Source of the DNA: Marinococcus halophilus
Lineage (GTDB): Bacteria > Bacillota > Bacilli > Bacillales > Marinococcaceae
DNA length: 64,000 nucleotides
Assembly: GCF_002265875.1 (NCBI RefSeq)
Contig: NZ_NPFA01000010.1
Coordinates: forward strand, 1 to 64,000
Direction: 5' to 3'
The notes under the pieces are model-generated. The model worked only from the letters and a program-made list of their open reading frames with translations. It was not told the origin of the DNA and did not search any database. Each line of letters opens with the position of its first letter. The first letter of the stretch is position 1. This document shows, piece after piece, positions 11,833 to 22,237 of the stretch. The position numbers and the translations under genes are program-made.

Positions 11833-11853
11833 TCTGATCACCCTTTCAGTTTT

Positions 11854-12981
11854 TTATTCATGGTCCTGCACAGTAATGGTTCCTGTCTTTGCCGAAGCTT
11901 CCAGCCGCAGCGTTGGAGCCGATTCCGAGTTGGAGACAAACTGGTAATACTTCTGCATGAACTCGCTTTTTTCTTCTTTCACTTCGATATTATCGAGCAG
12001 GCACTTGTAATTGCCGACGTTTGTCCGGAGGACGCCCTCCGTGCGGATCTCCCTCGGCGCAATCACTTTGATGCTGCCCGTTGTTGTGGAAAGAAGCGCC
12101 CGGCTTCTCTCGCTTACTGACGTGTACCGGGCCGTAATCGCTCCGTTCAACGCCTCTGCTTCAATATCTGTGAGCGATCCGTCGTAGTGAATCGAGCCAT
12201 TCCACGTTTTAACGTCCGCACTGCCGATTCTCCCCTCCTTCAGCTCCACCGTGCCATTGGCTGTTTCCACTGCCAGATAACCAGCAGAAGCGTGCAGTAC
12301 TGTAATCGCACCGTTGCTTGCTTTCACGTACAGATTATCTGCCTGAACGCCATCGATTCGGATATCCCCGTTAAACGTGGAGACATCCATTTTGTCCAGT
12401 GATTTCTCCGGGATGTAGACAACCGCCTGGACTTTATAATTGCCGGATCTTGAAGCAAAGCGGAGTTTGCCGCTTCGGGAATCAAAGTCAGTGCCTTCGA
12501 TGAACTCGCGCCGTGCTGAATCTTCGTCTTCTTCTGTATAAGCTTTCACCTGGCAGGCAACGCGAATGGTGCTCCCTTCCCACCTCTGGCAGATCAGGCT
12601 TCCATTTTGGATAAACGTGTCGAGCGAACGAATCTCACTTTCATCATGTTCAAACGTATGCTGAAAATCTACAGATGGCCCAAAATTAAAATCGAGGTCA
12701 AACCGTTTAACGCGGTCAAGTGCATGGTCGAAAAACCCCGAAAGCATCGCGAACGGATCTTCCTTGCTTTTTCGTTTCTGGCTGCCGCCCGCTTTTTTGT
12801 CTGTCCGATAGGCGCCGCTTCTCCGGGATTCAGAAGAGCCGCCTTTCCCGTCTTCTTTGCCACCTTCCTGAGCTTCCGGTGACGGGGCTGACCCTTTAGC
12901 CCGGAGCAGACGCTCTCCTTCCTCAAGCGAGATAATGCCGTCTTCCATCATTTTCAGTATTCGCTGACGTTCTTCATCCAT
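11854..12981 (-). CDS. yvlB: DUF4097 adhesin-like protein (YvlB-like)
   Basis: A 375-residue protein with an N-terminal helical SHOCT-like segment (MDEERQRILKMMEDGIISLEEGERLL) and a long beta-helix of DUF4097 repeats (STFNGDIRIDG, KASNGAITVLHAS, ETANGTVELKEG, KTWNGSIHYDG, EALNGAITARY). There is no signal peptide, so a cytoplasmic membrane-associated location is likely. It is the first gene of the operon. The start is the ATG preceded by GGAGG; upstream codons are read-through of the leader. Confidence 0.88.
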   Translation of the reverse strand: MDEERQRILKMMEDGIISLEEGERLLRAKGSAPSPEAQEGGKEDGKGGSSESRRSGAYRTDKKAGGSQKRKSKEDPFAMLSGFFDHALDRVKRFDLDFNFGPSVDFQHTFEHDESEIRSLDTFIQNGSLICQRWEGSTIRVACQVKAYTEEDEDSARREFIEGTDFDSRSGKLRFASRSGNYKVQAVVYIPEKSLDKMDVSTFNGDIRIDGVQADNLYVKASNGAITVLHASAGYLAVETANGTVELKEGRIGSADVKTWNGSIHYDGSLTDIEAEALNGAITARYTSVSERSRALLSTTTGSIKVIAPREIRTEGVLRTNVGNYKCLLDNIEVKEEKSEFMQKYYQFVSNSESAPTLRLEASAKTGTITVQDHE

Positions 12982-13050
12982 TTCGTGTTCCTCCTTCGGT
13001 AATATATCAAAACCGGCACGTAGCGTTTTGGCTTGCTGCTTCCTATTACA

Positions 13051-13076
13051 TACGAAGAACAACATTATCCGTTTCA
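13051..13076 (-). promoter_or_regulatory. SigW (ECF sigma) promoter for yvlBCD
   Basis: Minus strand TGAAAC, exactly 16 bases, CGTA: a full match to the SigW consensus, about 70 bases before yvlB. The yvl genes are members of the B. subtilis SigW regulon, so sequence and family knowledge agree. Confidence 0.88.
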
Positions 13077-13086
13077 GTCAATTCTT

Positions 13087-15972
13087 CTACGATGAAGGGG
13101 TATGGGCCGCCTCTTCTGATGCTTCCCATTGCCTGGCCATACGGTCTCTTTCTCTTTCAAGCACCGGCTTTAAATAATAACCAGTATAGGAGGCCTTTGA
13201 CTCCGCTACTTTTTCCGGCGTGCCTGTAGCCACAATTTTGCCGCCGCCTGCTCCGCCTTCCGGGCCAAGATCGATGATATGATCCACTGTTTTAATGACA
13301 TCGAGATTGTGTTCAATGATTAAAACAGTATCTCCGTTGTCTACGAGCCGCTGGAGTACCTTGAGCAGCCGGTCGATATCATCCACATGCAGGCCGGTCG
13401 TCGGTTCATCAAGGATATAAAGGGATTTGCCTGTAGAACGGCGGTGCAGCTGGGAAGCAAGCTTTACGCGCTGGGCTTCTCCGCCGGAAAGTGTCGTGGC
13501 CTGCTGTCCTAGTTTTATATACCCCAAACCAACGTCATATAACGTTTGAATTTTCCGCCGGATTTTTGGAATGTTTTCAAAGAAGCCGACTGCCTCTTCG
13601 ACAGTCATTTCGAGCACATCAGCAATATTTTTACCTTTGTATTTAATTTCGAGCGTTTCGCGGTTGTAGCGCTGACCGCCGCACTCTTCGCACGTGACAT
13701 AAATGTCCGGGAGAAAATGCATTTCTATTTTAATGATACCGTCGCCTTTGCATGCTTCACAGCGCCCTCCACGGACGTTAAAGCTGAAGCGTCCCTTCTG
13801 GTAACCGCGGATTTTCGCTTCGTTGGTCATAGCAAACACTTCACGGATATTATCAAACACACCTGTATAGGTTGCAGGGTTTGAGCGAGGCGTCCGTCCA
13901 ATTGGCGACTGGTCGATATCAATTACTTTTTCAAGCTGATCGATGCCTTCCACGCTTTTATGCGCGCCCGGCTTCTGCTTACCGCGGTGAAGCTTTTGTG
14001 AAAGCACTTTATATAAAATGTCATTAATCAGTGTGCTTTTTCCGGAACCGGAAACCCCGGTGATCGCACTTAGCAGGCCGAGCGGAATATCCGCATTCGT
14101 CCGCTTCAAGTTGTTTTCCACCGCGCCCTTCACTTTCAGCCAGCGGTCGGAAGGCTTGCGGCGTTCAGTCGGGAGCGGAATGAATTTTTTCCCGGCCAGA
14201 TACTGGCCGGTCAGGGAATCGTCGTTTTCCTTTAATTCTTCCGGCGTTCCTTCTGCGATAATCTGACCACCGTGGCGGCCGGCCCCGGGACCGATGTCAA
14301 TGATATGGTCAGCGGCAAGCATAGTGTCCTCATCGTGCTCGACAACAATCAGCGTGTTCCCGAGGTCGCGCATGTTCTGCAGCGTCTGTATCAACCGGTT
14401 ATTATCCCGCTGATGCAGTCCGATTGAAGGTTCATCAAGCACATATAGAACCCCCATCAGCGCCGAACCGATCTGGGTCGCCAGCCGGATACGCTGCGCT
14501 TCACCGCCTGACAAGGTGCCGGCGGAACGGCTCAGGGTTAAATAATCGAGACCGACATTAATGAGAAAGCCGAGGCGCTCATTGATTTCACGGAGAATCA
14601 AGCGGGCAATTTCCATTTCTTTTTCTGTTAACTCGATAGTTTCTATATACGTATACGCCTGTTGAATCGACAGATCCGTCAATTCCCCAACGTGAATATT
14701 TCCCACCAGCACAGAACGCGCTTCAAGACTCAGGCGGTGGCCTTTACACGTTGGGCACTGCTTGTTGCTCATATACTGCTGCATCTGTTCACGGGTGAAA
14801 TCCGACCCGCTCTCACGATAGCGGCGGGAAACGTTGTTCAGCACGCCTTCAAAGTAGATCTGGCGCTCACGGACCTGGCCGCGCTCATTTTTGTGCCGGA
14901 AGGTTATTTTCTGCTGGCCATTGCCCTCGAGCAGTATTTTCTTATGCTCTGCCGAGAGATCCTTGAACGGGGTGTCCATATCAATATTAAAATGGTCACA
15001 TGCCGAGCGGAGCAGCTGCGGATAATACTGGGAGCTGATTGGCTCCCATACGGCGATAGCGTGTTCCCGGAGCGTGCGATCCGGGTCAGGAACGACTAGG
15101 TCGCTGTCCACTTCAAGCTTACTGCCAAGACCATCACAGGTCGGGCAGGCGCCATACGGACTGTTAAAGGAAAACATTCTTGGTTCGAGCTCCCCAATGG
15201 AAAAGCCACATTCCGGGCAGGAATGGTGCTGATTAAACCGCATTTCCTTTTCACCAACAACATCGATAAGTACTTTCCCTTCTCCGAGTTCAAGGGCGGT
15301 TTCCAGGGAGTCTGCGAGCCTGGACTCGACCCCGTCCTTTATAACAACGCGGTCTACCACTGCTTCAATATCATGCTTTTTATTTTTATCGAGCTTGATT
15401 TCTTCTCCAACGTCACGCATTTCTCCGTCCACACGAATACGCACCAGCCCTTTTTGCTTCAGCTGGTCCATTACTTTCACGTGTTCTCCCTTCCGGCCAG
15501 CAATAACCGGAGCGAGAATCTGCATTTTTGTCCGTTCAGCGTAAGCCATCATCTGGTCGACCATCTGTGAAATAGTCTGGGAGGTAATCGGCACATGGTG
15601 GTACGGGCAGTAAGGTGTACCGACACGGGCAAATAACAGCCGCAGGTAGTCGTAAATTTCCGTCACGGTGCCGACCGTGGAACGCGGGTTCTTGCTTGTA
15701 GTTTTCTGGTCAATCGATATGGCCGGGGAGAGTCCTTCAATGGAATCAACATCGGGCTTTTCCATCTGACCCAGGAACTGGCGGGCGTAAGCCGACAATG
15801 ATTCCACGTAACGGCGCTGCCCTTCAGCATAAATCGTATCGAAGGCAAGCGAAGATTTCCCGGAGCCGGATAACCCGGTCATGACGACCAGCTGGTCCCG
15901 TGGAATTGTCACGTCAATATCTTTTAAATTATGGGACCTTGCTCCCTGAATCTTAATATTATCTGCTGCCAT
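13087..15972 (-). CDS. uvrA: Excinuclease ABC subunit A
   Basis: A 961-residue DNA-damage sensor of nucleotide excision repair, with two ABC ATPase modules. The first Walker A is [14 protein letters not shown] near residue 33 and the second [13 protein letters not shown] in the C-terminal half; both [12 protein letters not shown] and [12 protein letters not shown] signatures are present. Zinc-binding clusters [17 protein letters not shown] and [17 protein letters not shown] are intact. It follows uvrB by seven bases and is co-transcribed from the SOS promoter at 18.06 kb. Confidence 0.98.
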   Translation of the reverse strand: MAADNIKIQGARSHNLKDIDVTIPRDQLVVMTGLSGSGKSSLAFDTIYAEGQRRYVESLSAYARQFLGQMEKPDVDSIEGLSPAISIDQKTTSKNPRSTVGTVTEIYDYLRLLFARVGTPYCPYHHVPITSQTISQMVDQMMAYAERTKMQILAPVIAGRKGEHVKVMDQLKQKGLVRIRVDGEMRDVGEEIKLDKNKKHDIEAVVDRVVIKDGVESRLADSLETALELGEGKVLIDVVGEKEMRFNQHHSCPECGFSIGELEPRMFSFNSPYGACPTCDGLGSKLEVDSDLVVPDPDRTLREHAIAVWEPISSQYYPQLLRSACDHFNIDMDTPFKDLSAEHKKILLEGNGQQKITFRHKNERGQVRERQIYFEGVLNNVSRRYRESGSDFTREQMQQYMSNKQCPTCKGHRLSLEARSVLVGNIHVGELTDLSIQQAYTYIETIELTEKEMEIARLILREINERLGFLINVGLDYLTLSRSAGTLSGGEAQRIRLATQIGSALMGVLYVLDEPSIGLHQRDNNRLIQTLQNMRDLGNTLIVVEHDEDTMLAADHIIDIGPGAGRHGGQIIAEGTPEELKENDDSLTGQYLAGKKFIPLPTERRKPSDRWLKVKGAVENNLKRTNADIPLGLLSAITGVSGSGKSTLINDILYKVLSQKLHRGKQKPGAHKSVEGIDQLEKVIDIDQSPIGRTPRSNPATYTGVFDNIREVFAMTNEAKIRGYQKGRFSFNVRGGRCEACKGDGIIKIEMHFLPDIYVTCEECGGQRYNRETLEIKYKGKNIADVLEMTVEEAVGFFENIPKIRRKIQTLYDVGLGYIKLGQQATTLSGGEAQRVKLASQLHRRSTGKSLYILDEPTTGLHVDDIDRLLKVLQRLVDNGDTVLIIEHNLDVIKTVDHIIDLGPEGGAGGGKIVATGTPEKVAESKASYTGYYLKPVLERERDRMARQWEASEEAAHTPSS

Positions 15973-15979
15973 TCGTTGG

Positions 15980-17956
15980 TCATCCTTCCGCTTTAAGTTC
16001 TAATACCATATCGCGCAGTTCCGCTGCGCGTTCAAACTGCAGGTCTTTCGCTGCCTGTTTCATTTCGTCTTCCATCTGGTCAATGACTTTCTTCCGCTCG
16101 CTCTTGCTCATTTTATCGAGAGCTGGTTTATCAATATCCGAGGAATCCTCTGAACTGACCGTAGCCTGAATCAGGGCAGGGATTTCTTTTTGGATTGTTT
16201 TCGGCGTAATGCCGTATTTTTCGTTGTGCGCTATTTGGATCTCACGGCGCCGGTTTGTTTCACTAATCGCCACGTCCATCGAACGGGTGATTTTGTCTGC
16301 GTACATAATAACATGCCCGCGGTCGTTCCGGGCGGCGCGGCCCATTGTCTGAATAAGGGAGCGTTCCGCACGCAGAAAGCCTTCTTTGTCTGCATCCAGA
16401 ATACCAATCAGCGACACTTCCGGGATGTCCAGCCCTTCCCGGAGCAGGTTAATGCCGACCAGAACATCAAACTGGCCGAGGCGGAGCTGGCGGATGATGT
16501 CGATCCGTTCAAGTGTTTTAATGTCCGAGTGCAAGTACTTCACCCGGATGCCGAGTTCTTTTAAATAGTTGGTCAGGTCTTCGGCCATTTTTTTCGTGAG
16601 CGTCGTCACAAGCACCCGCTCATTCCGTTCCCGGCGCTCATGAATTTCGCCGATTAAATCATCGATCTGGCCTTCAATCGGCTTCACTTCCACCGTAGGG
16701 TCAAGCAGGCCGGTCGGGCGGATGATCTGCTCAATGACTTCCGGTGCGTGTTCAAGCTCATACGGCCCCGGTGTCGCAGAAATGAACATTGCCTGATTAA
16801 TCCGCTCTTCAAATTCATCAAATTTCAGCGGACGGTTGTCCATCGCGGACGGAAGACGGAACCCGTGGTCCACGAGCACCTGCTTCCTCGCCTGGTCCCC
16901 GTTGTACATGCCGCGCACCTGTGGAAGCGTTACGTGGGACTCATCCACCACTAGCAAAAAGTCATCCGGAAAATAGTCAATCAATGTATAAGGCGCATCC
17001 CCGGGGTTCCGGAAAGTCAAATGCCTCGAATAGTTTTCAATGCCGGAGCAAAAGCCCATCTCCTGCATCATTTCAAGGTCGTAATTGGTCCGCTGTTCAA
17101 GCCGCTGGGCTTCAAGCTCCCGGCCGTTCGCCCGAAACTTTTCAAGCTGCTCCTGAAGCTCCTGCTGAATATTTTTAATGGCACGCTCCATTTTTTCTTC
17201 CCGGGTCACAAAGTGGGAAGCCGGGAAGATTGCAGTATGCGAGCGTTCACCAATAACCTCACCAGTCAGGGCGTCCACTTCGGTGATCCGGTCAATTTCA
17301 TCACCGAACATTTCAACACGAATGCAATGTTCATCTCTTGAAGCCGGAAAAATTTCGACGACATCCCCGCGCACGCGAAATGTCCCGCGCACAAAATTAA
17401 TGTCATTACGCTCGTATTGAATGTCCACGAGTTTCCGGAGAATCTGGTCCCGTTCGATCTCCATGCCGGTCCGAAGCGAAAGCACGAGATCCCGGTACTC
17501 TTCCGGGGAACCAAGCCCGTAAATACAGGATACACTGGCGACGATAATAACGTCTTCGCGCTCAAATAAGGCGCTCGTCGCCGAGTGCCTTAGCTTGTCG
17601 ATTTCATCGTTAATACTCGCGTCTTTTTCAATAAACTGGTCTGTCTGCGGCACATAGGCCTCCGGCTGATAATAGTCATAATAGCTTACAAAGTACTCCA
17701 CGGCGTTATTTGGAAACATTTCTTTAAATTCATTGTATAACTGCCCGGCGAGTGTTTTATTGTGAGCCATAACAAGCGTGGGCCGGTTCACTTCTGTTAA
17801 CACATTGGAAACGGTAAACGTTTTACCGGTTCCGGTCGCGCCAAGCAGTGTCTGGTATCTTTTGCCGTCCTTCAGTCCTTGAACCAGCTTTTCAATCGCC
17901 TGCGGCTGGTCGCCCTCCGGATTGTATCTACTCGCCAGTTCAAATGTTTCGTTCAT
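15980..17956 (-). CDS. uvrB: Excinuclease ABC subunit B
   Basis: A 658-residue helicase-like repair subunit that loads at damage with UvrA and recruits UvrC. Walker [13 protein letters not shown] is near residue 40, the damage-probing beta-hairpin lies in [15 protein letters not shown], and helicase motifs [13 protein letters not shown] and QTMGRAARN are present. A C-terminal UVR domain (about 620-655) contacts UvrC. A LexA box sits in its promoter. Confidence 0.98.
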   Translation of the reverse strand: MNETFELASRYNPEGDQPQAIEKLVQGLKDGKRYQTLLGATGTGKTFTVSNVLTEVNRPTLVMAHNKTLAGQLYNEFKEMFPNNAVEYFVSYYDYYQPEAYVPQTDQFIEKDASINDEIDKLRHSATSALFEREDVIIVASVSCIYGLGSPEEYRDLVLSLRTGMEIERDQILRKLVDIQYERNDINFVRGTFRVRGDVVEIFPASRDEHCIRVEMFGDEIDRITEVDALTGEVIGERSHTAIFPASHFVTREEKMERAIKNIQQELQEQLEKFRANGRELEAQRLEQRTNYDLEMMQEMGFCSGIENYSRHLTFRNPGDAPYTLIDYFPDDFLLVVDESHVTLPQVRGMYNGDQARKQVLVDHGFRLPSAMDNRPLKFDEFEERINQAMFISATPGPYELEHAPEVIEQIIRPTGLLDPTVEVKPIEGQIDDLIGEIHERRERNERVLVTTLTKKMAEDLTNYLKELGIRVKYLHSDIKTLERIDIIRQLRLGQFDVLVGINLLREGLDIPEVSLIGILDADKEGFLRAERSLIQTMGRAARNDRGHVIMYADKITRSMDVAISETNRRREIQIAHNEKYGITPKTIQKEIPALIQATVSSEDSSDIDKPALDKMSKSERKKVIDQMEDEMKQAAKDLQFERAAELRDMVLELKAEG

Positions 17957-18042
17957 AGTAGTCCCTCACTTCCTGTCTGCGTTCCGGTCATATGTCTATT
18001 TACTATATACCACATGAAGATTGGAAAGAAACAACATAAAAA

Positions 18043-18056
18043 CGAACGTATATTCG
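18043..18056 (-). promoter_or_regulatory. LexA (SOS) operator for uvrB-uvrA
   Basis: CGAACGTATATTCG matches the Gram-positive LexA box CGAAC-N4-GTTCG with one deviation. It begins eight bases after the -10 element, overlapping the transcription start. Confidence 0.82.
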
Positions 18057-18064
18057 CTGTTATT

Positions 18065-18092
18065 ATTGTACTCCACTCCCCGGCAATTGCAA
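18065..18092 (-). promoter_or_regulatory. Promoter of uvrB-uvrA
   Basis: Minus strand TTGCAA, 16-base spacer, TACAAT, directly upstream of the LexA box and about 110 bases before uvrB. Confidence 0.7.
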
Positions 18093-18121
18093 AGAAAACG
18101 ACACTTCCCCTGTCCCTATGC

Positions 18122-18150
18122 AAAAAAACAGAACCCGGGAGGGGGTTCTG
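18122..18150 (-). terminator. Terminator after minJ
   Basis: Minus strand CAGAACCC / GGGTTCTG stem followed by seven T, three bases after the minJ stop codon. Confidence 0.9.
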
Positions 18151-18152
18151 TT

Positions 18153-19346
18153 TTACTGGGCCGTATGCATGTTTTCCGGCGCAGTTTGTTCTTTATTAAT
18201 CATGAGTATGCCCAGCTGGTGATGCTGATTACTGTAAAGCGCCGCCTGTGCCTGACGGAGTTCTCCGTTAATATCCTCCACATCCAGCCGGCAGTAGGCG
18301 GAATTTTTTTGCACAGCCCGGTACAGGCTTGCTTCATCATATACTTTTTCGCTGTTCACCCGGCGAATGACTTCTCCCGCTTTAATGTGCATCCGGTCTG
18401 CGGGAGACTCCGGCAGTACAGCAAGTACTGAGATTCCGTCGACCCGGAGAGTGTAAAGAAAATTGCTTTTAGCTGAGCTGCCGGCAGCAATGGTTACCCA
18501 TTCCCGCAGCAGAATCAGCACGGCCACCATTACCGGCACGGCCCATCCGCTGTAAAAATAAGCAAGTGCTGCCCCGGCACCGGTAAGGACTGATATTCTT
18601 ATAATCCACCAGCCGGCAGAGCGCACCTGCACGGCCGCCAAACGATCAAAGGTTTTCATACGTATGCCGATTACTGCCGGAAGTAAAAGAAGGGAAAAAG
18701 CCGCACCTCCAGGAAGCAGCGGCCACCAGCCTCCCGCCTCTATAGCACTTCCCGGGATAAACAAAAATACAGGGAGCATCCAGAGACGGTGCGTGACCTG
18801 GCCGCCGATCGGCTTGCCGCGGCGGCTTACTGTCCGAAGCGGAGAAAAAAACTTCACCCCGTTCCAGACAACCAAAATGCCTTCGGCAAGCGTGAGCACT
18901 GCAAGCCAGACCATCAGGGAAAAAGCATCAAAGCCGTTTCCAAGCCATGACCCAGCGGAGAAAAAAGGCACCGCTATCCCGGCAGCATCCAAAGCAAGGG
19001 CAGCCAAAAATGCCCCTCCCCAGACGTGCAGCGCTGTCAGTAAGCGGTGCAGTCCTGACACTGCCAAAAGAGCACTGAGCACCATCGCAAGCAGGACTGC
19101 TCCAAGAGGCAGTGAAATGCCCGTAACGATAGTAATAACAGAAACAAAAGCAGCAATTACTATCGCCGGAATAACACTCATCGTCAATTCCATCAGCATT
19201 GGATACATTTTTGCATGAAACATTTTCCGCTCTCTTTTCACCCGGAGATAACCAGTCATAAGCATAGCTGCTATCATTATGTAAGTCAGCGGGTTCAGAA
19301 AAAACCACGCTAACGCAGGACCAATTTCACCGATTATTCCCTGCAT
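18153..19346 (-). CDS. minJ: PDZ-domain membrane protein, MinJ-like division-site topology factor
   Basis: A 397-residue polytopic membrane protein with about eight hydrophobic helices across residues 1-300 and a C-terminal cytoplasmic PDZ domain (about 300-375, with VDGISVLAVLPESPADRMHIKAGEVI as the ligand-groove region). In B. subtilis MinJ bridges DivIVA and MinCD at poles and septa. Identity is inferred from architecture and position between uvrB and ctpB, the same neighbours as minJ (yvjD). The B. subtilis swrA gene is absent between minJ and ctpB. Confidence 0.8.
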   Translation of the reverse strand: MQGIIGEIGPALAWFFLNPLTYIMIAAMLMTGYLRVKRERKMFHAKMYPMLMELTMSVIPAIVIAAFVSVITIVTGISLPLGAVLLAMVLSALLAVSGLHRLLTALHVWGGAFLAALALDAAGIAVPFFSAGSWLGNGFDAFSLMVWLAVLTLAEGILVVWNGVKFFSPLRTVSRRGKPIGGQVTHRLWMLPVFLFIPGSAIEAGGWWPLLPGGAAFSLLLLPAVIGIRMKTFDRLAAVQVRSAGWWIIRISVLTGAGAALAYFYSGWAVPVMVAVLILLREWVTIAAGSSAKSNFLYTLRVDGISVLAVLPESPADRMHIKAGEVIRRVNSEKVYDEASLYRAVQKNSAYCRLDVEDINGELRQAQAALYSNQHHQLGILMINKEQTAPENMHTAQ

Positions 19347-19410
19347 CCACTATTTCCCCCTTTTCTTCGGACCGGGCAGGCCCCGGCCACCGTTATCATT
19401 CAGATTTCAT

Positions 19411-20871
19411 TTATTGTTCTGTGACTGTATCAAGCGCGCGCTGCAGCTGCTTGTCGTTGTCCCTGTTCTGGACATTTTCAAGCACAAAATCATTCAGCGC
19501 ATCTGCTGTTTCCGGCGTCAGTGTCCCAGTGGCTTCCAAATCTTTCTGTTCCTCCTGGAAATCCTGTACCGCTGCTTCTGTTTCTTTGCTGTAGTACCCG
19601 TCCTCACGTCCCGGGTCAAACCCGGCTCCTTTTAAAAGCGTTTGTGCGGTAGCAATGTTTTCACCGGTCGTATCCGGCTCCAGAGCTTCATCAATGGATA
19701 AAATAGATGCCTGGAAATAGTCGGGCTGCTCTTGCTCAATGGTCGGCTTCACGCCTTCTTCATTAATCCAGTTTCCATCCGGAGTCAGCCATTTAGAGAC
19801 AGACAGCTTCACATCGCTTCCATCATCAAGCTCCATTACCTGCTGCACCGTTCCTTTGCCATAGGTCGTCTGCCCTACTAGTTCAAAGCCTCCGGACTCC
19901 TTCATCGCAGCTGCCAGAATTTCAGAAGCAGACACACTTCCCTGATCAATCACACCAACTACCGGATAGTCTTTGTTCTCCTCTAAAGAGGAGGTCACTT
20001 CTGAAATCGTGCCTTCACGGTCTTCAATTTCCACCACGGGCTCGCCGCCCGGGATAATCATGCTGCCGATATCTTCCACCGCGTTTAAATATCCACCTGG
20101 ATTTCCGCGGACATCGATCACCAGGCCATCAATGTTTTCACTCTCCACCTGTTCGAGCTGGGTTTCGAATTCATTGGCTGTATTTTCAGAAAATGACGAG
20201 ACATTCAAATAACCGATGCTTTCGCCGTCCTGCTCAATCACTTCACCTTCTACGGTTTCGATCGGAATTTCGTCGCGCTCCACTTCAACATTAAAAGGCT
20301 CGTCGCTTCCGCGCTGTACAGTGAGATTCACGTTCGTTCCTTTTTCTCCGCGGATCTTCAGAACCGCTTCATTAAGTTCAAGGTTTTCAGTGCTTTCTCC
20401 GTTAATTTCCAAAATATCATCATTGGGCTGCAGTCCGGCGGCTTCTGCCGGGGAATCGTCGATTGGTGAAACGATCGTTACTGCATCCCCCGATTTATTT
20501 ACTTCAGCCCCGATGCCTTCAAAGGACGAATCCAGCGACTGCGTAAATTCCTGTGCTGTGCTTTCGCTCATGTAGCTGGAGTGAGGGTCATCGAGTTCTC
20601 CGATCATTCCTTCGATTGCCCCCTGCACCAACGCATCATCGTCCACTTCTCTCATGTATTCGGAGTCAATCAGATCATACACTGAACTGATTTTGTTTAA
20701 GTCCTCTTCTGACACGTTTTGCGCTCCACTGTCCGAACCGGATTCGGACAGCGCAGATGAGGAAGCGCCTGATTCCTCTCCCCAGACAGAAGCACCTACG
20801 GCTGCACCCCCGGTCCCGGCTGCCGCTGCTGTGACCAGAATTGCTGCCGTCACTTTGATGTTTTTCTTCAT
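19411..20871 (-). CDS. ctpB: S41 family carboxy-terminal processing protease
   Basis: A 486-residue exported protease. It has an N-terminal membrane anchor (about 5-29), a PDZ domain (about 100-190, DDSPAEAAGLQPNDDILEINGE), and the S41 catalytic core with serine in VIDQGSVSASEILAAAM and lysine in TTYGKGTVQ. A C-terminal peptidoglycan-binding domain (about 395-460, AQTLLKGAGFDPGREDGYYS) completes it. B. subtilis CtpB cleaves SpoIVFA during sporulation; that role is inferred from position beside minJ. The mature part is strongly acidic, in line with a salt-adapted host. Confidence 0.9.
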   Translation of the reverse strand: MKKNIKVTAAILVTAAAAGTGGAAVGASVWGEESGASSSALSESGSDSGAQNVSEEDLNKISSVYDLIDSEYMREVDDDALVQGAIEGMIGELDDPHSSYMSESTAQEFTQSLDSSFEGIGAEVNKSGDAVTIVSPIDDSPAEAAGLQPNDDILEINGESTENLELNEAVLKIRGEKGTNVNLTVQRGSDEPFNVEVERDEIPIETVEGEVIEQDGESIGYLNVSSFSENTANEFETQLEQVESENIDGLVIDVRGNPGGYLNAVEDIGSMIIPGGEPVVEIEDREGTISEVTSSLEENKDYPVVGVIDQGSVSASEILAAAMKESGGFELVGQTTYGKGTVQQVMELDDGSDVKLSVSKWLTPDGNWINEEGVKPTIEQEQPDYFQASILSIDEALEPDTTGENIATAQTLLKGAGFDPGREDGYYSKETEAAVQDFQEEQKDLEATGTLTPETADALNDFVLENVQNRDNDKQLQRALDTVTEQ

Positions 20872-21289
20872 CTATTTCACTCCAGCTTTATTAAAGTCAT
20901 AACCAAACCATAGACTATATGAAAGAGGAATCAGCTGCGCGGGCTGTTCCTCCAATTTAAACAAACACTCTGCGCTTTTCTTTTCGTCCAGCTTCGAGTG
21001 TTACCATCCGGGTCCATTCGCATTTTCAACTCGTTTGCGACTTCGTCTCAAGCCGATTGAAAACGGCGAGTCGTCCCCGGTGGTGAACAAACACTCTGCG
21101 CTTTTCTTGCTGTCCAGTTTCAAGGCGCAGTCGCTTCTTCCGTTGTCTTCCTCTGCCTTCCCTGCCTTTCGGCAGTTCCAGGCAGAGAACTGACAGCCAG
21201 AGAAGACTCCTATCGACGCCTTTCCACTTTTCTTTAGTGTAGCATGAACTTCTGTGGTTCCGAAACACAATGTTGGCGCTGCCGCTTTT
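20872..21289. repeat. Intergenic region with two diverged tandem copies of a dispersed repeat
   Basis: No believable gene lies here. An identical 23-base core occurs at 20960-20982 and 21086-21108, 126 bases apart, each followed by a TCCAG-TTC segment; the second copy ends near 21234 with CGCCTTTCCACTTTTCTT. The core CTTGCTGTCCAG recurs in inverted orientation near 42683-42700. Open frames that run through this stretch are low-complexity and lack ribosome sites. In B. subtilis the corresponding interval contains ftsX, ftsE and cccB. Confidence 0.7.
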
Positions 21290-22168
21290 TTACACAGAGT
21301 TGCCCTGATTTTCAAATCCCTGGCCCAGCACCTCTGAAGCATTGCTTACAACTACGAATGCTTCGGGGTCCTGCAGCTGAATCACGCGCTTCAGCCGGGT
21401 GACTTCCCCCCGGTTAACAACGCACATCAGTACGGGGCGTGAATCGTCGGTAAAGCCTCCCCGTCCTTCGAGCTTGGTCACCCCGCGATCCACTTCTTTT
21501 AAAATAGACTTGCGAACCGTTTCTTCATGCTTCGTAATCACAAACGCTACCTTCGCATAGCCCAGCCCGGTCTGCACGACATCAATGGTTCTTCCCGTAA
21601 CAAATAACGAAATAAGGGCGTATAGCGCGAACTCCAGGCCAAAAATGAATGCCGAGCCCGTAACAATCAGTCCATCCATAATAAAGACCGAGGTACCGAG
21701 CGTCCCCCCGGCGTATTTATGAATGATTTGAGCTAAAAGATCTGTGCCTCCGGTCGAAGCGCTGGCTCGAAAAACCAGTCCGAGCCCAAAGCCTACTCCG
21801 ATTCCGCCAAATAACGCGCCAAGCAGCGGGTCATCAATTCCAATGTCCCAGTTCCTGGTGAAATAAACAATAAACGGCAAAAAAAGCGTTCCGATGATCG
21901 TTTTCGCACCGTACTGAAGTCCCCCAAGAAGCAGGAGACCAAGGATGAAGAGGAGGACATTGGTGATACCGATTGTTACCGCCGGCTCTACATTCAGTGC
22001 GGCCTCCAGCAGGGTCGCCAAACCGCTTACTCCTCCAGATGCAATCGAGTTCGGCAGTAAAAAAGCGTTATATGAAACAGCTACTACAGCCGTTCCAGTA
22101 AAGATCTGGAACCCGTTGACCCATTTCAATGCTGTTTTTGACATTGGTTTTCTTCTTCGGTTTGCCAC
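21290..22168 (-). CDS. yvjA: YitT family membrane protein with C-terminal DUF2179 domain (YvjA-like)
   Basis: A 292-residue protein with about six TM helices (residues 15-195) and a C-terminal cytosolic DUF2179 domain (about 210-285, VLMCVVNRGEVTRLKRVIQLQDPEAFVVVSNASEVLGQGF). Family signatures ASGGVSGLATLLE and ASTGGTDLLAQIIHKY are present. The biochemical role is not established. The start is GTG at 22168, with AGGAGG seven bases before it. Position beside prfB matches yvjA. Confidence 0.85.
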   Translation of the reverse strand: MANRRRKPMSKTALKWVNGFQIFTGTAVVAVSYNAFLLPNSIASGGVSGLATLLEAALNVEPAVTIGITNVLLFILGLLLLGGLQYGAKTIIGTLFLPFIVYFTRNWDIGIDDPLLGALFGGIGVGFGLGLVFRASASTGGTDLLAQIIHKYAGGTLGTSVFIMDGLIVTGSAFIFGLEFALYALISLFVTGRTIDVVQTGLGYAKVAFVITKHEETVRKSILKEVDRGVTKLEGRGGFTDDSRPVLMCVVNRGEVTRLKRVIQLQDPEAFVVVSNASEVLGQGFENQGNSV

Positions 22169-22192
22169 TTTAGTTCCTCCTTTTAGTTTGAC

Positions 22193-22220
22193 GTAAAAAG
22201 AGCCTGCGCGAACGCAGGCT
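22193..22220 (-). terminator. Terminator after prfB
   Basis: Minus strand AGCCTGCG-TTCG-CGCAGGCT then CTTTTT: a perfect 8-bp stem with a UUCG tetraloop. Confidence 0.92.
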
Positions 22221-22237
22221 GCTGATTTTGCCTTCTG

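Noticed and set aside
21001-21342. Overlapping minus-strand open frames in the ctpB-yvjA gap
   Set aside because: They run through the repeat copies, have biased low-complexity translations, no ribosome site, and overlap the end of the YitT gene.
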